Below are positions 9,490-17,372 of a stretch of 64,000 nt of DNA, in pieces. The stretch spans positions 62,001 through 126,000 of the forward strand of contig JACKLP010000007.1 of assembly GCA_024235875.1 (NCBI GenBank), in the 5' to 3' direction. The position numbers and the translations under genes were made by a program. Source of the stretch: Burkholderiaceae bacterium. Lineage in GTDB: Bacteria; Pseudomonadota; Gammaproteobacteria; Burkholderiales; Burkholderiaceae_E. The notes beneath the pieces were generated by a model, which was not told where the DNA came from, did not search any database, and was given only the letters and a program-made list of their open reading frames with translations. Numbering within the stretch: position 1 is the first letter of the stretch; every line of letters starts with the position of its first letter.

Positions 9490-9995
9490 ACAGACCTCCA
9501 GATCGCGAACACGAACAAGGTCATCGCCGCGGCGACGATATCGTCGAGCATGATGCCGAAGCCGCCCTTCACCCGGGCATCGACAAAGCCGATCGGCGGC
9601 GGCTTGAGGGTGTCGAAGACTCGAAATACGACGAACGCGCCCAGTTGCGTCGAGAACTCGCCTCCAAGGACGAACAGTACGCACCAAAAGGCCACGATCT
9701 CGTCCCAGACGATGACACCGGGATCGTCGTCACCGAGGTCTTCGGCCGTTCGGGCGCAGGCCCAGATGCCCGCGACGAACGCGATCGGCAGCCACCAGGA
9801 CCAGCCACGCTCGCCCAGGATCGGATCGAGCCACGCAAAACAGATCCACGCAAACAGCGTTCCCCAGGTTCCCGGCGCCTTGGGCAGCAGGCCACTGCCG
9901 AAGCCGAGCCCCAGCAGGCGAGACAGACGTCGCCGCATGAAGCCCAGGTTCGCACGCGCCGTCGGCGCTCGCTGTTCAGCTGCCGAAGTGGTCAT
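9486..9995 (-). CDS. pgpA: Phosphatidylglycerophosphatase A
   Basis: A membrane phosphatase of about 169 residues that converts phosphatidylglycerophosphate to phosphatidylglycerol. The PgpA signatures are SGLLPKAPGTWGTL near residue 34 and DDPGVIVWDEIVAFW near residue 90, with several hydrophobic helices. An ATG at 9995 or a TTG at 10016 could start it; both overlap the end of thiL. The stop overlaps the start of pncC, so this is a tightly coupled chain. Confidence 0.92.
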   Translation of the reverse strand: MTTSAAEQRAPTARANLGFMRRRLSRLLGLGFGSGLLPKAPGTWGTLFAWICFAWLDPILGERGWSWWLPIAFVAGIWACARTAEDLGDDDPGVIVWDEIVAFWCVLFVLGGEFSTQLGAFVVFRVFDTLKPPPIGFVDARVKGGFGIMLDDIVAAAMTLFVFAIWRSV

Positions 9996-10929
9996 GACTA
10001 CGGGGTAGTCCGCCAAGGGTCAGGCCGCGCGCATCGACGACTCGAATGCCCTCGCCGGCTTCCACCGATCCGATCCGGGTCAGCGCAATGCCGAACCGCG
10101 CCGACAAGGCATCGATCGCGGCACGGTTCTCGACCGCCGCACAAAACGCCAACTCGTAGACATCGCCCCCCGACCAAGCGCAGGCGAGCCGAATCGGGTC
10201 ATCGAGCGCAGCCACGGGGGCGTCGACGGGCACCGAGTCGGCACGAAGCGTCATGCCGACCCGGGAACGCTCCGCGATGTGTCCGAGATCTCCGAGCAGG
10301 CCGTCTGAAACGTCGATCGCCGCACTGGCAAGATGCCTCAGGGCCAGGCCGAGTTCCACGCGGGGCTGCGGCCGGGTCAGCCGGTCGAGCAGCGCCACCG
10401 GCAACCCGGAGCGTCGGCCGGCCCGTATTTCCTGGACCGCCCATGCCGGCCCGCCAAAGGTCCCGGAGACCCAGACATCGTCGCCGGGCTGCGCGCGGTC
10501 GCGCCTGAGCGCCGCATCGCCGGGTACCGAGCCGAAGACCGTGATGCTGATCGCGAGCGGCCCCCGAGTCGTGTCGCCGCCGACGAGCTCGCAATCGAAG
10601 CGGTCGGCGATCTGGAACAGTCCGCGTGAGAATGCGTCCAGCCAGGCCTCGTCGGGCGTGGGCAATGCCAACGCCAGCGTGAACGCCAGTGGTGCGGCAC
10701 CGCAGGCCGCCAGGTCCGACAGGTTGACCGCCAGGCATTTGTGCCCGATCGACTCGGGCGGATCATCGGCGAAGAAGTGTCGATCCACGAGCAACATGTC
10801 GCTGGAAACGGCCAGGCTGTCCATGCCGCGCGGCGGCGCGAGGATCGCGCAATCATCGCCGATGCCGAGCGCGGCTCGACGCGCCGGTCCGCGATCGAAG
10901 TAGCGTCGGATCAGTTCAAACTCACCCAC
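9976..10929 (-). CDS. thiL: Thiamine-monophosphate kinase
   Basis: A 317-residue kinase that phosphorylates thiamine monophosphate to the active cofactor. The N-terminal GIGDDCAIL motif and the middle VSSDML, NLSDLAACGA and VGGDTTRG blocks hold the metal- and ATP-binding aspartates. DVSDGLLGDLGHI starts the C-terminal half. The usual GGEDYEL motif reads GGDVYEL here, a small deviation. It lies downstream of nusB by five bases, as in many proteobacteria. Confidence 0.95.
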   Translation of the reverse strand: MGEFELIRRYFDRGPARRAALGIGDDCAILAPPRGMDSLAVSSDMLLVDRHFFADDPPESIGHKCLAVNLSDLAACGAAPLAFTLALALPTPDEAWLDAFSRGLFQIADRFDCELVGGDTTRGPLAISITVFGSVPGDAALRRDRAQPGDDVWVSGTFGGPAWAVQEIRAGRRSGLPVALLDRLTRPQPRVELGLALRHLASAAIDVSDGLLGDLGHIAERSRVGMTLRADSVPVDAPVAALDDPIRLACAWSGGDVYELAFCAAVENRAAIDALSARFGIALTRIGSVEAGEGIRVVDARGLTLGGLPRSHDHFGS

Positions 10930-10934
10930 GGGCG

Positions 10935-11435
10935 CTAGCCGAGTTCGGCCGACCGGACCTTGGACGCCACGCGGTCGAGCACGCCGTTGACATACTTGAA
11001 GCCGTCGGTGCCGCCGAAGGTCTTGGCCAACTCCACCGCCTCGTTGATCACGACGCGATACGGGATCTCGGGGTGCCGCACCAACTCGTACGCACCCAGC
11101 AGAAGCACCGCATGCTCGACGGGACTGAGGTCCTCGACGCGGCGGTCGAGATGCGCAGCGATCTGTTCGCGTAGCGCAGTCGCTTCACGGATGGTCCCGG
11201 CCAGCAGCTCACTGAAATGAGCCCGGTCGGCGAGCTCGAATCCCGGTGAATCACTCAGATGGGCCTCGATCGCACCGGCATCCTCTCCAGCGACGATCCA
11301 CTGGTAGACGGCCTGCAACGCGAACTCGCGGGAACGACGGCGCGCACTTCGCGCAGCCGAGCCGCGGCCGCCTCCCCGCGGCCCCGAGCGCACACCGCCG
11401 CCCCGCGCAGGGTTGCCGCCGCCCGGGCCACTCAC
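10935..11435 (-). CDS. nusB: Transcription antitermination factor NusB
   Basis: A 166-residue all-helical RNA-binding factor that joins NusE on boxA RNA during rRNA antitermination. The core starts at SARRRSREFALQAVYQW and includes LSPVEHAVLLLGAYEL and YRVVINEAVELAKTFGG. The first 30 residues are a Gly/Arg-rich extension not typical of the family, and the true start may be internal. The start overlaps the ribH stop by four bases. Probable boxA sites are marked in the rRNA operon of this window. Confidence 0.95.
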   Translation of the reverse strand: MSGPGGGNPARGGGVRSGPRGGGRGSAARSARRRSREFALQAVYQWIVAGEDAGAIEAHLSDSPGFELADRAHFSELLAGTIREATALREQIAAHLDRRVEDLSPVEHAVLLLGAYELVRHPEIPYRVVINEAVELAKTFGGTDGFKYVNGVLDRVASKVRSAELG

Positions 11436-11920
11436 GCGGCGTCTTCCGGAGGCGACGCGAGCTCCGCCAGCGATTCGCCCAGATTGGCCATCTCGATCGC
11501 GACGCGGGCTGCGTCGCCGCCCTTCTCCACGGCCCGGACTTCAGCCTGCGCGTCGTTCTCGGTGGTCAGGATCGCGTTTGCAATCGGAATCCCGAATTCG
11601 AGCGACACCCGGCTGACGCCGGAACAGCTTTCGTTCGAGACCACTTCGAAGTGGTAGGTCTCACCTCGGATCACCGCGCCGATCGCGATCAAGGCATCGA
11701 ACTCACGAGTCTGCGCAAGTTGCTGCAAGGCAAGCGGGATCTCGAGTGCCCCGGGTACCGTGCAGACAAATACGTCTTCATCGGCTATGCCATGGCGCTT
11801 GAGCTCGGCCAGACAGGATTTTCGGAGGGTGTCGCAGACTTCGCCGTTGAAGCGTGCCTGGACGATACCGATGCGAAGGCCCTCACCATCGGGCTCGGCC
11901 TGGAATACTTCGACGCTCAC
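11432..11920 (-). CDS. ribH: 6,7-dimethyl-8-ribityllumazine synthase
   Basis: A 162-residue lumazine synthase that condenses the ribityl-pyrimidine with dihydroxybutanone phosphate in riboflavin synthesis. Conserved segments are ARFN near residue 22, the VPGALEIPLA loop, and GAVIRGETYHFEVV carrying the active-site histidine. It overlaps ribBA upstream and nusB downstream by four bases each. The 3' end has a short Glu/Ala tail. Confidence 0.96.
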   Translation of the reverse strand: MSVEVFQAEPDGEGLRIGIVQARFNGEVCDTLRKSCLAELKRHGIADEDVFVCTVPGALEIPLALQQLAQTREFDALIAIGAVIRGETYHFEVVSNESCSGVSRVSLEFGIPIANAILTTENDAQAEVRAVEKGGDAARVAIEMANLGESLAELASPPEDAA

Positions 11921-13053
11921 GTTGCGTCCTCCTGGTTGGTCGACTCGAAGCCCACCACTTCAAGATCAAAGCCGGTCATGCTCGGCATTTTCCGCGGCTG
12001 TGAAAGCAAGCGCATCCGGCCGACCGACAGGTCCTTGAGGATCTGGGCTCCGACGCCGTAGGTGCGCAGGTCGAGCTTGCCGGCGCGCCGAAATCCCTGT
12101 GCCCGGGTTTCGCCCGCCGCGAGCGCGCTGAGATCATTGAACTGGGCGATCACGTCATCGTCGGACTGCCCGCAGTTCAACAAGACCAGCACGCCGGCCG
12201 GGGCTGCGGCGATCGCCGCCATGGCGCCGCCGACCGACCAGGAATGCGTTCCTGTCTCGGTCTCGAGGAGATCGAGGATCGAGAGCGGCTCATGCACTCG
12301 CACGAGGGTTTCCTGCTCCGGTTCGATATCACCCTTGACCAATGCGAGGTGGGCCCCACCGCCCGGCTTGTCCCGGTACAGGACCATTCGCAAGGGCCCG
12401 ACGGCAGTCTCCGCGATCCGGTCTCCGACACGCTCGATCAGACTTTCATTCGACGAACGATACTGGATCAGATCGGCGATCGCGCCGATCTTCAGGCCGT
12501 GCTCGGCCGCGAACTCGATGAGGTCCGGCAGACGCGCCATCGTGCCGTCGTCCTTCAGGATCTCGCAAATGACGGCCGCCGGCGACAGTCCAGCCATCTG
12601 CGCCAGGTCACATCCGGCTTCGGTATGTCCTGCGCGCATCAGCACGCCACCCGCCTGCGCCATCAACGGGAAGATGTGCCCAGGTTGAACGAGATCGGTC
12701 GGCCGGCTTTCCGGCGCAACGGCCACCTGGATCGTTCGGGCACGGTCCGCCGCCGAAATCCCGGTCGAAACCCCTTCGGCCGCTTCGATCGACACGGTGA
12801 AATTGGTCCCGTGCTGGGTCCCGTTGGCGCTGACCATCAGCGGCAGGTTCAATGCGCGGCAGCGGGCCTCGGTCAGCGTCAGGCAGATGAGGCCACGCCC
12901 GAACCGGGCCATGAAATTGATTGCCTCGGGCGTCACGAAATCGGCCGCGAGGACGAGGTCACCCTCGTTTTCGCGGTCTTCCTCGTCGACCAGGATGACC
13001 ATCCTGCCGGCACGGATCTCCGCCACGATTTCGGGAACGCTTGCGAGTGTCAT
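11917..13053 (-). CDS. ribBA: 3,4-dihydroxy-2-butanone-4-phosphate synthase fused to a degenerate GTP cyclohydrolase II domain (RibBX type)
   Basis: A 378-residue fusion. Residues 1-205 are a complete RibB domain: DEEDRENEGDL holds metal-binding acids, and HGTNFTVS and AGHTEAGCDL are conserved. The C-terminal half keeps the RibA framework (LRTYGVGAQILKDL and MRLLSQPRK) but lacks the zinc-binding Cys-x10-Cys-x-Cys segment and the EGRGI motif of active GTP cyclohydrolase II. This matches the RibBX class described in other proteobacteria, where only RibB is active. A separate ribA should therefore exist elsewhere. It sits in the middle of the ribE-ribBA-ribH-nusB string. Confidence 0.93.
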   Translation of the reverse strand: MTLASVPEIVAEIRAGRMVILVDEEDRENEGDLVLAADFVTPEAINFMARFGRGLICLTLTEARCRALNLPLMVSANGTQHGTNFTVSIEAAEGVSTGISAADRARTIQVAVAPESRPTDLVQPGHIFPLMAQAGGVLMRAGHTEAGCDLAQMAGLSPAAVICEILKDDGTMARLPDLIEFAAEHGLKIGAIADLIQYRSSNESLIERVGDRIAETAVGPLRMVLYRDKPGGGAHLALVKGDIEPEQETLVRVHEPLSILDLLETETGTHSWSVGGAMAAIAAAPAGVLVLLNCGQSDDDVIAQFNDLSALAAGETRAQGFRRAGKLDLRTYGVGAQILKDLSVGRMRLLSQPRKMPSMTGFDLEVVGFESTNQEDAT

Positions 13054-13158
13054 GCACTTATTCTAGCCGTTCATCGACCCGACTCATCGGCGACCTGTGG
13101 CCTCTACGGACCGCCACACGGTCGTCGCTGGCCCGCCCGGGCAGGCGATACTTTCACG

Positions 13159-13650
13159 ATGGACCTGGACCGCGTCACCCGCTACCAACGCTTCGAAACC
13201 CGCGCCGAGTACCGCTCGGCCCTGGTCACGGCGCTCGAGTGCGCCGTGCGCGAGGTTCGGATCCTGGAATCCGACGGCGTGTTCGCCGGCTTCGAGCAGC
13301 CCGCGTTCGCCACGGTGCTCGACGAACTGCTGCGGCGCCGCGGCGATGCCCAAGTCGATATATTGGTTCGCGACGCCGGCTTTCTCGAGCGATCCTGCCC
13401 GCGCGTCAACGCCTTGATGACCACGCACGGCGCACGCCTGCGTGTCCTGCGTCCGGACCCGCCTGTTCCATCCTTCGAGAAGTCCCTCGTATTGGTCGAC
13501 GACAGCGTCGTACTGCGCCGCCCGAATGCGAACCTGCCGGTTGCCTACTGGGACTGCGACGAACAGGCGATCAGTGCCACGCGACGGCTCTTCGAGGAAA
13601 TCGTGTCGCAGTCCACGACCGCCTACTCGGTCACGCCGACGGGCCTGTAG
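13159..13650 (+). CDS. Conserved hypothetical protein, 163 aa
   Basis: A 163-residue soluble protein of unknown function. It begins MDLDRVTRYQRFETRAEYRSA (read as two runs) and includes VREVRILESDG, VDILVRDAGFLERSCPR and KSLVLVDDSVVLRRPN. The alternation of predicted beta strands and helices resembles short proteins next to betaproteobacterial genes that are described only as domains of unknown function, perhaps phospholipase-D-like in fold but without an HKD motif. It lies on the opposite strand inside the rib cluster and its last 20 bases overlap the end of ribE. Codon composition looks normal. Confidence 0.72.
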   Translation: MDLDRVTRYQRFETRAEYRSALVTALECAVREVRILESDGVFAGFEQPAFATVLDELLRRRGDAQVDILVRDAGFLERSCPRVNALMTTHGARLRVLRPDPPVPSFEKSLVLVDDSVVLRRPNANLPVAYWDCDEQAISATRRLFEEIVSQSTTAYSVTPTGL

Positions 13651-14266
13651 CAGGCGACGCAGCCTCGGCAGCCAGCATTCGCTCGACGTATCGTGCGATC
13701 AGGTCGATCTCGACGTTCACCGCCATCCCGGGCCTGAGCCGGCCGAGCGTCGTCACCGAGACGGTGTGCGGAATCAGGTTGATCGATATCACCGTGCCGG
13801 CGACTTCGTCGGCCACCCGGTTGACGGTCAGGCTGACCCCGTTGATCGTGGCCGAGCCCTTGTACGCGAAATAGCGACCCAGCGTGACCGGCACACGGAC
13901 GTCGAGCAGCCACGACTCGCCCGACTGCTCGAACCGAACCACCTCGCCCAAGCCATCCACGTGCCCCGACACGAGGTGACCGCCCAGGCGGTCCGACAAG
14001 CGCATCGCCTTTTCCAGGTTCACCGGTCCCGGCTCGCCCAGGCCGGCCGTCTTTGACAGGCTTTCGCGCGAGACGTCGACGGTGAACTGCGACCCGTGGC
14101 ACGTGATCACCGTCATGCAGGCCCCCTGAATCGCGATCGAATCTCCGATCGCGACGTCGGCCAGGTCCAATGCGCCCGCGTCGATGCTCAGGCGAACACC
14201 GGCCCCTTCACCGAGCGATTCGACCGTCTCGATATGGCCGACGGCCGCCACGATCCCTGTGAACAT
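13631..14266 (-). CDS. ribE: Riboflavin synthase, alpha chain
   Basis: A 211-residue enzyme that dismutates two lumazines into riboflavin. It has the hallmark N-terminus MFTGIV and two homologous lumazine-binding barrels: barrel one with IGDSIAIQGACMTV and GGHLVSGHVDG, and barrel two with KGSATINGVSLTVN. QGACMTV is a variant of the common DGVCLTV. It follows ribD by 24 bases. The symbol ribC is also used for this gene. Confidence 0.96.
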   Translation of the reverse strand: MFTGIVAAVGHIETVESLGEGAGVRLSIDAGALDLADVAIGDSIAIQGACMTVITCHGSQFTVDVSRESLSKTAGLGEPGPVNLEKAMRLSDRLGGHLVSGHVDGLGEVVRFEQSGESWLLDVRVPVTLGRYFAYKGSATINGVSLTVNRVADEVAGTVISINLIPHTVSVTTLGRLRPGMAVNVEIDLIARYVERMLAAEAASPATGPSA

Positions 14267-14290
14267 CTGCAGTGCTCCGTTTGGTATTGA

Positions 14291-15421
14291 TCACACCGCC
14301 TCGTGCGGGCCCGCAGCGGCTTCCCGAGCCTCGGTCGCCGGAAGGACCTGGGCCAGAATCCGCAGGTCCTCGCCAATCGGCTGGACCGACGAGAATGCGA
14401 GCCTGATGCGGTCATCGAGCGAGTCGATGGCGGCCAGGTCGAACATCGGCGCCCCTTGGCCGAACAGCGACGGCGCCAGGTAGGCCAGGATCTCGTCGAC
14501 ACAGCCCTCTCGTAGCAAGGATCCGTTCAGCTTTGCCCCGGCCTCGACGTGAATCTCGTTGAGCGCCATCGAGCCCAGGTGGCGCAACAGTGCCGGCAGA
14601 TCCACCTTGCCATGCGGATTCGGCATCTCGATCAGCTCGCACCCTCGATCCCGCAACGCCTGCGCCCTTCCCGGCGGCGCCACCCCATGTGCGATCAGCA
14701 CCCGGCCGCCGGCCAGCAGCCGCGCATGCGGGTCCACATCGAGCCTGGAGTCGACGAGAACCTTCAACGGCTGCCGGGGTGTCTGCACTTCGCGCACATC
14801 GAGGCGCGGATCGTCGTCGCGGACCGTGCCGATACCGGTAAGCACCGCACAGGCGCGCGCCCGCCAGGCGTGCCCGTCGGCACGGGCCGCGGCCGAAGTG
14901 ATCCACTGGCTGCGCCCGTTGAGCAGGGCGGTCTTGCCGTCCAGTGTCGCCGCGAGCTTGGAACGCACCCAGGGGCGCCGGCGGGTCATGCGGGAAACGA
15001 ACCCGACGTTCAAGGCCAAGGCTTCCTGGCCCAGCAGACCGCACCGGACATCGACTCCGGCTTCGCGCAGGATCGTGAGCCCTCGACCCGCGACGAGCGG
15101 GTTGGGATCCTCCATCGCCGCCACGACCCGCGCCACCCGAGCATCGACCAGGGCGCGGGCGCAGGGCGGCGTACGGCCATGATGCGCACAAGGCTCGAGG
15201 GTCACATAGGCAGTGGCGCCCCGGGCCCGACCGCCTGCCTGGGCCAGCGCCAGCACCTCGGCGTGCGCCTCGCCCGCCCGACGGTGCCAGCCTTCGCCAA
15301 CGACCTCCTGATCCTTCACGATCACACAGCCCACGCGTGGATTCGGCGTGCTCGTGTAGAGACCGAACTCGGCGAGTTCAAGGGCGCGCGCCATCCATCG
15401 GTGATCGAGATCGGAGAACAT
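14291..15421 (-). CDS. ribD: Bifunctional diaminohydroxyphosphoribosylaminopyrimidine deaminase / reductase
   Basis: A 376-residue two-domain enzyme for the second and third steps of riboflavin synthesis. The N-terminal deaminase has TPNPRVGCVIV, the zinc-ligand and catalytic HAEVLAL, and EPCAHHGRTPPCA. The C-terminal reductase has RSKLAATLDGKTAL and VEAGAKLNGSLL. The ATG at 15421 gives MFSDLDHRWMARALELAE, matching family N-termini; the frame stays open 62 codons further but that stretch is Arg/Pro-rich and unlikely to be translated. Confidence 0.95.
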   Translation of the reverse strand: MFSDLDHRWMARALELAEFGLYTSTPNPRVGCVIVKDQEVVGEGWHRRAGEAHAEVLALAQAGGRARGATAYVTLEPCAHHGRTPPCARALVDARVARVVAAMEDPNPLVAGRGLTILREAGVDVRCGLLGQEALALNVGFVSRMTRRRPWVRSKLAATLDGKTALLNGRSQWITSAAARADGHAWRARACAVLTGIGTVRDDDPRLDVREVQTPRQPLKVLVDSRLDVDPHARLLAGGRVLIAHGVAPPGRAQALRDRGCELIEMPNPHGKVDLPALLRHLGSMALNEIHVEAGAKLNGSLLREGCVDEILAYLAPSLFGQGAPMFDLAAIDSLDDRIRLAFSSVQPIGEDLRILAQVLPATEAREAAAGPHEAV

Positions 15422-15485
15422 GCAGTGGATTCTAGTGCCTGGACGGCCAGGCGTCCGGGCGGCAGGACGACCGCCGCCGACCAGA

Positions 15486-16421
15486 CTAGGGCCAGAGCCA
15501 GGCGGCGCCGCGAACCCCGGACGAATCGCCATGCAGGTTGCGTACGATGCGGGTCGACACGGAATCCGAGAACACGTGCGGAACAAGCCGCGCCGGCAGT
15601 TCGTCATAGAGCCGGTCGATATTCGACAGGCCTCCCCCCATCACGATCACCGCCGGATCGACGATGTTGACCACCAGCGACAGCGCGCGCGCCAGGCGGT
15701 CGATCCACTCGTCGATGACCCGATCCGCCCGCGCCTCGCCAGCCCGGGCTCTTGTCGCGATCGCTCGCGCATCGACGCCGTCGCCACCGGCGTGCGCATA
15801 GGCGCGTGCCAACCCGGGGCCCGATAGCCAGGTTTCCACGCAACCCTGGCGCCCGCAGTAGCACGAGGGACCCGGCGTCTCCTCGGGACGTGGCAAGGGC
15901 AAGGGCACATGCCCCCACTCGCCGGCGATCGCGTTTCGACCACGGACGGGTTTGCCATCCCAGACGATGCCGCCACCGACGCCGGTGCCGAGGATCACAC
16001 CGAACACGCCGTCGGCATCGCGTGCGGCGCCGTCACGCGCCTCGGACAAGGCAAAGCAGTTGGCGTCATTGGCAAGCCTGACAGCCCGACCGAGCCGCGT
16101 CTCGAGATCGCGGCCGAGCGCGCGACCATTGAGCACGGTCGAATTGGAGTTCTTGATCCTGCCATCGACACCGCCGACGGCGCCGGGCGTCCCCACGCCC
16201 ACGCTCGCCACCTCACCGAGGGCGCGCTCGACATCGAGCACCAGGGTCGCGATCGCTTCGATCGTCTCCTCGTACTGGCCGGCCGGCGTATCCGTGCGGC
16301 GGCGCAGTGCTTCCATGCCCTCGCGATCGATCGCGATGACCTCGATCTTCGTGCCGCCGAGATCGACGCCAATGCGCCAACGCGGTGATGTCGAGACCGA
16401 AGGAGATTGCAGCTCACCCAC
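15486..16421 (-). CDS. ROK-family sugar kinase (fructokinase/glucokinase-like)
   Basis: A sugar kinase of about 311 residues. The phosphate-binding motif DLGGTK is near the N-terminus, GVGTPGAVGG and GTGVGGGIV follow, and CYCGRQGCVETW is the ROK zinc-binding CxCGxxGCxE signature. No ATG starts the protein well. A GTG at 16421 (VGELQSP) with AGGGGTGG upstream is the best choice; the frame is open to 16514. There is no DNA-binding domain, so it is an enzyme, not a repressor. Sugar specificity (glucose, fructose or N-acetyl sugars) cannot be read from sequence. It lies back to back with otsB. Confidence 0.85.
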   Translation of the reverse strand: MGELQSPSVSTSPRWRIGVDLGGTKIEVIAIDREGMEALRRRTDTPAGQYEETIEAIATLVLDVERALGEVASVGVGTPGAVGGVDGRIKNSNSTVLNGRALGRDLETRLGRAVRLANDANCFALSEARDGAARDADGVFGVILGTGVGGGIVWDGKPVRGRNAIAGEWGHVPLPLPRPEETPGPSCYCGRQGCVETWLSGPGLARAYAHAGGDGVDARAIATRARAGEARADRVIDEWIDRLARALSLVVNIVDPAVIVMGGGLSNIDRLYDELPARLVPHVFSDSVSTRIVRNLHGDSSGVRGAAWLWP

Positions 16422-16565
16422 GCGAAACCACCCCTGGAAGAAGGCCGCGCCGTTGCGTGGCCGGAACCCGATCGGCCGTCCGTTTGTCGAGGCGGGCCGC
16501 CGGTCACTGCACAAGAATAGCCTCGTCGGTGGCCCGGGTCGATGCGGCTAGAATCGGAACGAGCC

Positions 16566-17372
16566 ATGGAATCCACCGACAAGAAGGATGCGGGCGCGCT
16601 ACTTCAACGTGCGCTGCTCGGCGCCCCCGGACGCACTGCGTTGTTTCTCGATGTCGACGGCACCCTGATCGACATTGCGCCGACTCCCGGCGCCGTACAC
16701 GTCGCCGGGTCCTTGTTGCGCGATCTCGAATCGTTGCAATCGATACTCGGCGGCGCGCTCGCCTTGCTGAGCGGCCGTTCGATCGAGACTCTCGATCAAC
16801 TATTCGCACCGCTCGCGCTGGCGGCCGGCGGGGAGCATGGCGCTCAGATCCGCCCCTGTGCCGGGGGACCGGTCACCCGGGCGCCGGGCGCACTGATGCC
16901 GGACCACGTCCGGGCCGAAATCGATGCGCTTGCCGCGTCGCACGACGATCTGCTGGTCGAGCACAAGGGCGCCAGCGTGGCCTTGCACTTTCGCGCGCGG
17001 CCCGAGCTGGAGCAAGAGCTTTCGCATGCGGTCGCGTCGATGATTTCGAACGACCGCACGGATTCCCTGACCGTGCTTCCAGGCAAGGCCGTCCTGGAGG
17101 TCAAGCAGACCGGCTTCGACAAGGCCAGCGCCCTGCGTCGGCTGCTTGCCCAGGGGCCCTTCCGCGACCGCGTCCCGGTGTTCATCGGCGACGACGTCAC
17201 CGACGAATGCGCGATCGCCGCCGCGGCGGCGATCGGCGGACTGGCATTGTCGGTCGGACGCGCCGTGCCGGGTGCACACGCGGTATTCGATTCCCCCGCC
17301 GCAGTCCGGCGCAGCCTGGCCGCGATCGTTCGCGCGAGCGGCAACCCAACGGAGAAGCCAATTGCCAGTTGA
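16566..17372 (+). CDS. otsB: Trehalose-6-phosphate phosphatase
   Basis: A 268-residue HAD-superfamily phosphatase that removes phosphate from trehalose-6-phosphate. Motif I is FLDVDGTLIDIAPTP with the nucleophilic aspartate, motif II is LSGRS, and motif IV is GDDVTDE. An Arg/Lys-containing cap region lies between. The ATG at 16566 follows GGAACGAG. It is the first gene of an otsB-GH15-otsA unit and overlaps the next gene by 11 bases. Confidence 0.95.
   Translation: MESTDKKDAGALLQRALLGAPGRTALFLDVDGTLIDIAPTPGAVHVAGSLLRDLESLQSILGGALALLSGRSIETLDQLFAPLALAAGGEHGAQIRPCAGGPVTRAPGALMPDHVRAEIDALAASHDDLLVEHKGASVALHFRARPELEQELSHAVASMISNDRTDSLTVLPGKAVLEVKQTGFDKASALRRLLAQGPFRDRVPVFIGDDVTDECAIAAAAAIGGLALSVGRAVPGAHAVFDSPAAVRRSLAAIVRASGNPTEKPIAS

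Noticed and set aside
13054..13158. FMN riboswitch ahead of ribBA
   Set aside because: The gap is short and lacks the conserved FMN-aptamer blocks.
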